DNA of 64,000 bases. It comes from Arthrobacter sp. M4. GTDB lineage: Bacteria; Actinomycetota; Actinomycetes; Actinomycetales; Micrococcaceae. A program made the translations under genes and the position numbers. How positions within the stretch are numbered: the first letter of the stretch is position 1; the number at the start of each line of letters is the position of its first letter. The notes under the pieces are model-generated. The model searched no databases, was not told the origin of the DNA, and worked only from the letters and a program-made list of their open reading frames with translations. Below, one piece after another: positions 59,586-64,000 of this stretch. Location: positions 62,001-126,000 of the forward strand of contig NZ_JAIWYX010000008.1 of assembly GCF_020251205.1 (NCBI RefSeq), read 5' to 3'.

Positions 59586-60457
59586 TGGGAATCCTGGTGG
59601 TGAAACCCGGAGCGCTGACTCTCGTGGAGGACCTTGGCAGGCCTGGCCACGCTGCGATGGGCCTAAGCCCCTCGGGTGCCTTGGACCGCGCGTCGCTGAT
59701 GCTCGCGAATTCCTTGCTCGGCAATCCGGTGGGAACGGCAGGCTTAGAGGTCCTGATGGGCGGCCTGGTCCTACGTTTTGTGACCGCATCCGCCGTAGCC
59801 GTGACGGGGGCGGAGGGACTCGTGCGCCTCAACGGTACGGAAATGCCATTGAACAAGGGGGTCCGCGTTGCTCCGGGTTCTGTTCTGGAATTCGGGACAC
59901 CGTTCTTTGGGCTTCGCTACTACGTCGCCATACAGGGCGGCCTGGAAGCTCCGGTGCTGCTTGGCTCACGGAGTACGGACGTGCTGTCCGGTGAGGGGCC
60001 GGCACCGCTAAAGGCGGGGGACACGCTGATTCCCGGCCGGTCCGGGATGGGCGTGGGAAACAGCAACGTCTACACCTCCTCCTTCCCCGTGATCCGACGT
60101 GCCCCTGACCCGGAACGACCCATCACTTTGCGTATAGACGAGGGGCCGCGGGCCGACTGGTTCGCGCCAGGTGCGTGGCAACGGCTGATCGGCCAGCACT
60201 GGACGTTATCGCCGGATTCGAACCGCATAGGTGCCCGTTTGCAAGGCCGCCCGCTGGTGGTGGACCGGGCGGAGGAGCTAGCCAGCGAAGGGATGGTGAA
60301 AGGCGCGCTGCAAGTGCCGCCGTCGGGTCTTCCCACCGTGTTCCTGGCTGACCATCCCGTGACGGGAGGATACCCGGTGATCGGCGTAGTGCGGCAAGCA
60401 GACCTTGACCTGCTGGGACAAGCCAGGCCTGGGCAGGAGATCCGCTTCCTAGGCTAA
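59585..60457 (+). CDS. pxpC: 5-oxoprolinase subunit PxpC (KipA-like)
   Basis: The 290-residue protein has the biotin-dependent carboxyltransferase-like/KipA pattern: MGILVVKPGALTLVEDLGRPGHAAMGLSPSGALDRASL, YYVAIQGGLEAPVLLGSRSTD, RIGARLQGRPL and FLADHPVTGGYPVIGVV. It is the partner of PxpB. A pxpA (LamB/YcsF) gene is expected beside this pair but is not in the window on either side. Confidence 0.92.
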   Translation: MGILVVKPGALTLVEDLGRPGHAAMGLSPSGALDRASLMLANSLLGNPVGTAGLEVLMGGLVLRFVTASAVAVTGAEGLVRLNGTEMPLNKGVRVAPGSVLEFGTPFFGLRYYVAIQGGLEAPVLLGSRSTDVLSGEGPAPLKAGDTLIPGRSGMGVGNSNVYTSSFPVIRRAPDPERPITLRIDEGPRADWFAPGAWQRLIGQHWTLSPDSNRIGARLQGRPLVVDRAEELASEGMVKGALQVPPSGLPTVFLADHPVTGGYPVIGVVRQADLDLLGQARPGQEIRFLG

Positions 60458-60463
60458 GTCGGA

Positions 60464-60520
60464 GTGGGCGCCAATGGTGGGCGCCCCGGGGTGCGTGAGG
60501 AGTGGGCGCCCCGGCAAAAC
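60464..60520. repeat. GTGGGCGCC tandem words
   Basis: Three spaced GTGGGCGCC words occur in the 95-bp gap between pxpC and the DUF445 gene. They can fold into a weak hairpin with GGGCGCCC-type pairing. No gene. Confidence 0.5.
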
Positions 60521-60552
60521 GTGTGCGGCGGGTATCAACTGCAAGGACTCGG

Positions 60553-61974
60553 TCACCCGAACAGCAGGTGCGCCACAGCAAAGATGGTCACTCCGGCCAG
60601 GCTTCCCACCACGGTGCCGTTGATCCGGATGTACTGCAGGTCGCGGCCCACCTGGAGCTCGATCTTCCGCGAGGTTTCCTCGGCATCCCAGCGTGCCACC
60701 GTGTCCGTAATGACGCCGGCAATGTCTGAGCGGTAGGTCCTGACGATGTAGCCCGCAGCATCACCGATCCACGCGTTGACTTTTCCTGCCAGCTCAGGAT
60801 CGTTGACCAGGCGAGAACCGAAATCACGGACCGCCGTCTTAAAGCGCTGCGTCAATTCGCTGTCCGGATCGTCGACGGCGGTTAGTAGGGCAGTCTTGAG
60901 CGTGCCCCAGGTGCGGGAGGCCAATTCGCGGACTTCGGGGTCGCCGAGGATCTGGTTCTTGATCGATTCCGCACGGGCGATCATGGCTGGATCGTGCTGA
61001 AGGTCGCGGGCCAGGTCCTTGAGGTAGGTGTCGATGGACTGCCTCACCTGATGGTCAGGGTCCGACTGAACTGCCAGCACAAACTTGTACAGCTCGGTGT
61101 ACACCTTGTCGCCCACCAGACCGTCCACGAACGACGGCACCCATAGTGGCGATCGGTCCGAAACCAAGCGGTTGACCGTGGTGTGGTTGGCCTCCACCCA
61201 ATCAACTGCGCGGTCCACGAGCAGGTCGATCAGGGTGTGGTGATGCCCTTCGGCAAAAACCCGCTCGGCCAAGCGGCCCACAGGAGGTCCCCACGGAGGC
61301 GCCAGCAGGTGCTTTCGCACCATGCCCTCGATGACCGCCTGGACGTCGTCGTCGTTCAACACCGTGAAGGCTCCGCGGATGATGGCGCCGCCCTCCTTGG
61401 CCACGCGCTCCGCCCCGCCCGGGGCGGACAGCCAGGCACCCACTTTGCGGGCGATGTCCACGCTCTCCAGTTTCTGCTGGACCACGTGTTCGGCCAGGAA
61501 GTTCGTCTCCACAAAGTTGCTCAGGGAGGCGCCGATCTGGTCCTTCCTGCGGGGGATGATGGCCGTGTGGGGGATCTTCAGCCCCAGCGGGTAGCGGAAG
61601 AGCGCGGTCACGGCGAACCAGTCAGCGAGTGCGCCCACCATGCCGCCTTCGGCCGCAGCGCGCACATACTCGAGCCACGGGTATTGCTTCTGCAGGGCAA
61701 AGGACACCGCGAACACCACGGCCATGACTACCAAGAGCGCCAGGGCAAAGGACTTCATCCGCCGCAGAGCAGCGGCCCTCACGCGGTCTTCCGGGGATAG
61801 CTCGTGGGAGGGGAAACGACGACGACGGGACCAGGTACCGCTGGGCCGCCCACCTTGGTCTGGGGCCGGGCCAGCGAACGGCTGGCCGTTGGCTGTCCGG
61901 GAGTCAACCGTTCCAGCATCCGTGGTTGAGGTTTGTCCAGAGTTCACCTGCATGTGCCCAGCGTAGCCCTGCAT
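60553..61974 (-). CDS. DUF445 family membrane protein
   Basis: The protein is about 466-473 residues. An N-terminal polar region of about 70 residues precedes a first membrane helix (MKSFALALLVVMAVVFAVSFAL). The DUF445 signature follows: GGMVGALADWFAVTALFRYPLGLKIPHTAIIPRRKDQIGASLSNFVETNFL. A long helical domain and a C-terminal helix (GSLAGVTIFAVAHLLFG) complete it. Function unknown. An alternative ATG at 61953 is possible. It is divergent from the GDPD gene. Confidence 0.92.
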   Translation of the reverse strand: MQGYAGHMQVNSGQTSTTDAGTVDSRTANGQPFAGPAPDQGGRPSGTWSRRRRFPSHELSPEDRVRAAALRRMKSFALALLVVMAVVFAVSFALQKQYPWLEYVRAAAEGGMVGALADWFAVTALFRYPLGLKIPHTAIIPRRKDQIGASLSNFVETNFLAEHVVQQKLESVDIARKVGAWLSAPGGAERVAKEGGAIIRGAFTVLNDDDVQAVIEGMVRKHLLAPPWGPPVGRLAERVFAEGHHHTLIDLLVDRAVDWVEANHTTVNRLVSDRSPLWVPSFVDGLVGDKVYTELYKFVLAVQSDPDHQVRQSIDTYLKDLARDLQHDPAMIARAESIKNQILGDPEVRELASRTWGTLKTALLTAVDDPDSELTQRFKTAVRDFGSRLVNDPELAGKVNAWIGDAAGYIVRTYRSDIAGVITDTVARWDAEETSRKIELQVGRDLQYIRINGTVVGSLAGVTIFAVAHLLFG

Positions 61975-62002
61975 CGTCAGCCCCGTCGGCTACCCTCTGA
62001 GC

Positions 62003-62944
62003 ATGACAGTCGACGACGCCGCCCCTGGCCGCGCCTACGAGGCGCCCTCGGAGGACGGGATTTTTGGCATGGAACCCCTCATCGGCCGCCCCAAGGTGTA
62101 TGCGCACCGCGGCTCCAGCGCGGCCTTCGCTGAGCACACTCGCGCTGCCTATCTGCGGGCGTTGGCAGATGGCGCGGATGGGGTTGAGTGCGACGTCCAC
62201 CTGACCAGGGACCAACACGTCGTCCTGCTGCATGATGCCAACCTGGACCGCACATCCAACGGAACCGGTCCGGTCGGAGAGCGCTCACTGGCAGAGCTGC
62301 GCGAGTTGGATTTCAGCTCCTGGAAAGGCGTCCGAATCCCGGACGCGTACGGCGCAATCTCGGAACAGTTCCTGACGCTCCCTGAACTCATCGACATCCT
62401 GCGGGGAGCGGGCCGCGAAATCGGCCTGGCCATTGAGTTCAAGCATCCCAGCCCGTACCAGCTGAAGCTGGAGGATCGGGTGTTGGCGCTTCTCACGGAG
62501 CGTGGGTGGACGCCGGAGGAATCGCGACTGGACAACATCCAGATCAGCTTCATGAGCTTTAATCCCGACTCGGTGCACCACCTGCTGCAGGTGGTTCCCG
62601 CCGAGCACATTTGCCAGTTGGTGGATGACGTGAATGTGCAGGAAGTCCGCCAGGAGTTGGGGCTCGGCGCACTGACAGGCAGCGCCGTGGCCAACGTTAT
62701 GCGGCAAGCGCAACTAGAAGGCGAAGAACTGCTCGACGAAAGCAAAGTGGGCATCGCGGGTCCCGGCATCACGTACGTGCGCCGGCACGCCCTCAAGGTG
62801 CAGCGCTGGATGGAGTCCGGCCGGCGATTCCGGGTGTGGACCGTGGACAGCGAAGCCGACGTGGCACTGTGCCAGGGGCTCGGTGTCCACGAGATCACTA
62901 CCAACAAGCCCGCGCAGGTTTTGGCACAGCTCGCCACTCAGTAG
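62003..62944 (+). CDS. Glycerophosphodiester phosphodiesterase-family protein
   Basis: The 313-residue GDPD has the metal/catalytic motifs VYAHRGSSAAFAEHTRAAYLRALADGADGVECDVHLTRD and LLHDANLDRTSNGTG. The barrel end RRFRVWTVDSEADVALCQGLGVHEITTNKP is also present. It hydrolyses glycerophosphodiesters to glycerol 3-phosphate and an alcohol. No signal peptide is seen, so it probably acts in the cytosol. Confidence 0.93.
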   Translation: MTVDDAAPGRAYEAPSEDGIFGMEPLIGRPKVYAHRGSSAAFAEHTRAAYLRALADGADGVECDVHLTRDQHVVLLHDANLDRTSNGTGPVGERSLAELRELDFSSWKGVRIPDAYGAISEQFLTLPELIDILRGAGREIGLAIEFKHPSPYQLKLEDRVLALLTERGWTPEESRLDNIQISFMSFNPDSVHHLLQVVPAEHICQLVDDVNVQEVRQELGLGALTGSAVANVMRQAQLEGEELLDESKVGIAGPGITYVRRHALKVQRWMESGRRFRVWTVDSEADVALCQGLGVHEITTNKPAQVLAQLATQ

Positions 62945-62994
62945 CACCTACTCCATTTGCGAGAGCCGTGCCGCAGTTGTGATTGCATGGAGGC

Positions 62995-63789
62995 GTGAAG
63001 CTGCTCGAATCGCCTGCTGTCCGGGTGGGTCTGTCCATCAGCATCGCCACCGGACTTTACGGAGTTTCCTTCGGCGCCTTGTCAGTCGCGTCCGGCCTGG
63101 ACTTCTGGCAAACGATGGCCTTGAGCCTTCTGCTGTTCAGCGGGGGATCGCAGTTTGCGTTCATCGGCGTGGTGGCCGGCGGCGGTTCCGGCTTGGCCGC
63201 AACAACCGCCGCCGCCCTTCTGGGCGTGCGCAACGGGATCTATGGCATGCAGATGAATGCGATGCTGCAACCGGCGGGGCGGCTTAAGTATGCCGCGGCT
63301 CAGTTCACCATAGATGAGTCCACCGCCACCGCATCCGGCCAGGAGATAATCAGCGAACAGCGACGCGGGTTCTGGACCGCCGGACTTGGCATTTATGTGT
63401 TGTGGAATTTGTTTACGGCCGTCGGAGCCCTGGCTGGCGACGCAATGGGTGACCCAAAACAGTGGGGCTTGGACGGCGCTGCCGTGGCAGCTTTCCTGGG
63501 GCTGCTCTGGCCTCGACTCAAAGGCAAGGAACCATGGGCGATCGCCGCGGCGTGCGCTGTTGCCACGGTGATGGCTGTACCGTGGGTTCCGAGCGGCATG
63601 CCGATCCTTATCGCCGCGCTGGTCGCCGCCGTGGTCGGCTGGTTCAGCCACGGCCGCAGCGACGAAGGGCTGGAGCCCGACGTCGAACCTTACCACCGCG
63701 CGGGCCGCATAAGCGGCCCCGTCGACGGCGACCCCACCGGTGGCTCTAGCGACGGCGGCTCCTCCGGTGGAGAAGGGGAGCGGAATTGA
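62995..63789 (+). CDS. AzlC-family branched-chain amino-acid exporter subunit
   Basis: The roughly 264-residue membrane protein has the AzlC pattern: VGLSISIATGLYGVSFGALSVASGLDFWQTMALSLLLFSGGSQFAFIGVV, LLGVRNGIYGM, QFTIDESTA and FWTAGLGIYVLWNLFTAVGAL. AzlC with small AzlD forms an exporter of branched-chain amino acids (YgaZ/YgaH type). The start is set at GTG 62995, where family similarity begins; an in-frame TTG at 62983 is possible. The C-terminal 45 residues are a polar Gly/Ser/Asp tail. Confidence 0.88.
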   Translation: MKLLESPAVRVGLSISIATGLYGVSFGALSVASGLDFWQTMALSLLLFSGGSQFAFIGVVAGGGSGLAATTAAALLGVRNGIYGMQMNAMLQPAGRLKYAAAQFTIDESTATASGQEIISEQRRGFWTAGLGIYVLWNLFTAVGALAGDAMGDPKQWGLDGAAVAAFLGLLWPRLKGKEPWAIAAACAVATVMAVPWVPSGMPILIAALVAAVVGWFSHGRSDEGLEPDVEPYHRAGRISGPVDGDPTGGSSDGGSSGGEGERN

Positions 63790-64000
63790 GTCTCTGGTGG
63801 TGGATCCTCGCCGCATGCATCCTGGCCTATGCCACCAAGTTGGCAGGGTATTTTGTGCCAGCCAAACTGCTGCGTAGCCCTAGAATGATGCGAATCGCGG
63901 GCACCATGACCATTGGCCTGCTGGCCTCGCTCACCACGGTGAACGCCGTCGCGGCCGGCCAGTCCCTGGTCTTGGACGCCAGGCTGGGCGCTTTGGCTGC
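63786..64000 (+). CDS. AzlD-family protein (cut by window end)
   Basis: From TTG 63786, overlapping the AzlC stop by 4 bp (TTGA), the frame reads LSLWWWILAACILAYATKLAGYFVPAK and continues to the window end without a stop. The hydrophobic helices and the TKLAGY motif fit AzlD, the small partner of AzlC. About 71 residues are visible of an expected 100-110. Confidence 0.85.
   Translation, partial: MSLWWWILAACILAYATKLAGYFVPAKLLRSPRMMRIAGTMTIGLLASLTTVNAVAAGQSLVLDARLGALA

Overview
The window looks like chromosomal DNA of a high-GC actinobacterium of the Micrococcaceae, most like Arthrobacter or Paenarthrobacter. The grounds are high GC at third codon positions, frequent GTG starts, many 4-bp ATGA/GTGA overlaps, DUF4193, DUF6458 and DUF4862 proteins, a Ku/LigD end-joining pair, an actinobacterial fructose PTS block and an Rv3400/Rv3401-like HAD-GH65 pair. 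I saw no rRNA, tRNA, integrase, transposase or CRISPR array. Genus is inferred from protein types and was not tested by alignment.

Layout. 1-5.6 kb: a cut LacI regulator, a MocR regulator and an EamA permease whose start codons overlap head to head, a beta-propeller lipoprotein behind a Zur/Fur-like palindrome, and a SnoaL-like protein. 5.6-14.8 kb: a tightly overlapped operon (ArgH-family lyase, polar amino-acid ABC importer, two CE4 polysaccharide-deacetylase-like proteins, MmgE/PrpD protein) beside a LacI gene; the same 12-bp operator-like word lies before the lacI gene and twice before the operon. An ArgH-type C-N lyase with an MmgE/PrpD protein suggests uptake and breakdown of an N-substituted aspartate or aminopolycarboxylate. 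15-17 kb: a small protein and a DUF1016 PDDEXK nuclease. 17-22.8 kb: between two direct copies of a ~108-bp repeat lie DUF4193 and a set made of a small Trp-rich two-Cys membrane peptide, ABC ATPase, ABC permease, small membrane protein, HEIGH membrane protease and an LAXTG surface protein. This resembles a peptide maturation/export or toxin-immunity locus and is the best candidate for something undescribed.

22.9-34.9 kb: hexuronate/aldonate catabolism (DUF4862, KDG-type kinase, KDPG-type aldolase, MHS transporter, idonate-type dehydrogenase, fructuronate reductase-like, mannonate dehydratase, hydroxyacid dehydrogenase, LacI) and a divergent sugar porter. 35-44 kb: gamma-glutamyltransferase, then DNA repair and stress genes (LigD, Ku, Rho-N-like, CsbD, Dps, topoisomerase IB). 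44.2-50.2 kb: fructose PTS block fruR-fruK-fruA-ptsI-ptsH. 50.5-57.6 kb: small membrane protein, esterase, LacI-HAD-GH65 disaccharide phosphorolysis set, MFS exporter. 57.7-64 kb: small acidic protein, EcsC-like protein, 5-oxoprolinase PxpB/PxpC, DUF445, GDPD phosphodiesterase, AzlC and a cut AzlD.

The window is rich in short repeats: two intergenic hairpin or palindrome families with two copies each, the ~108-bp repeat, and in-frame minisatellites inside the sugar kinase and the LigD linkers.
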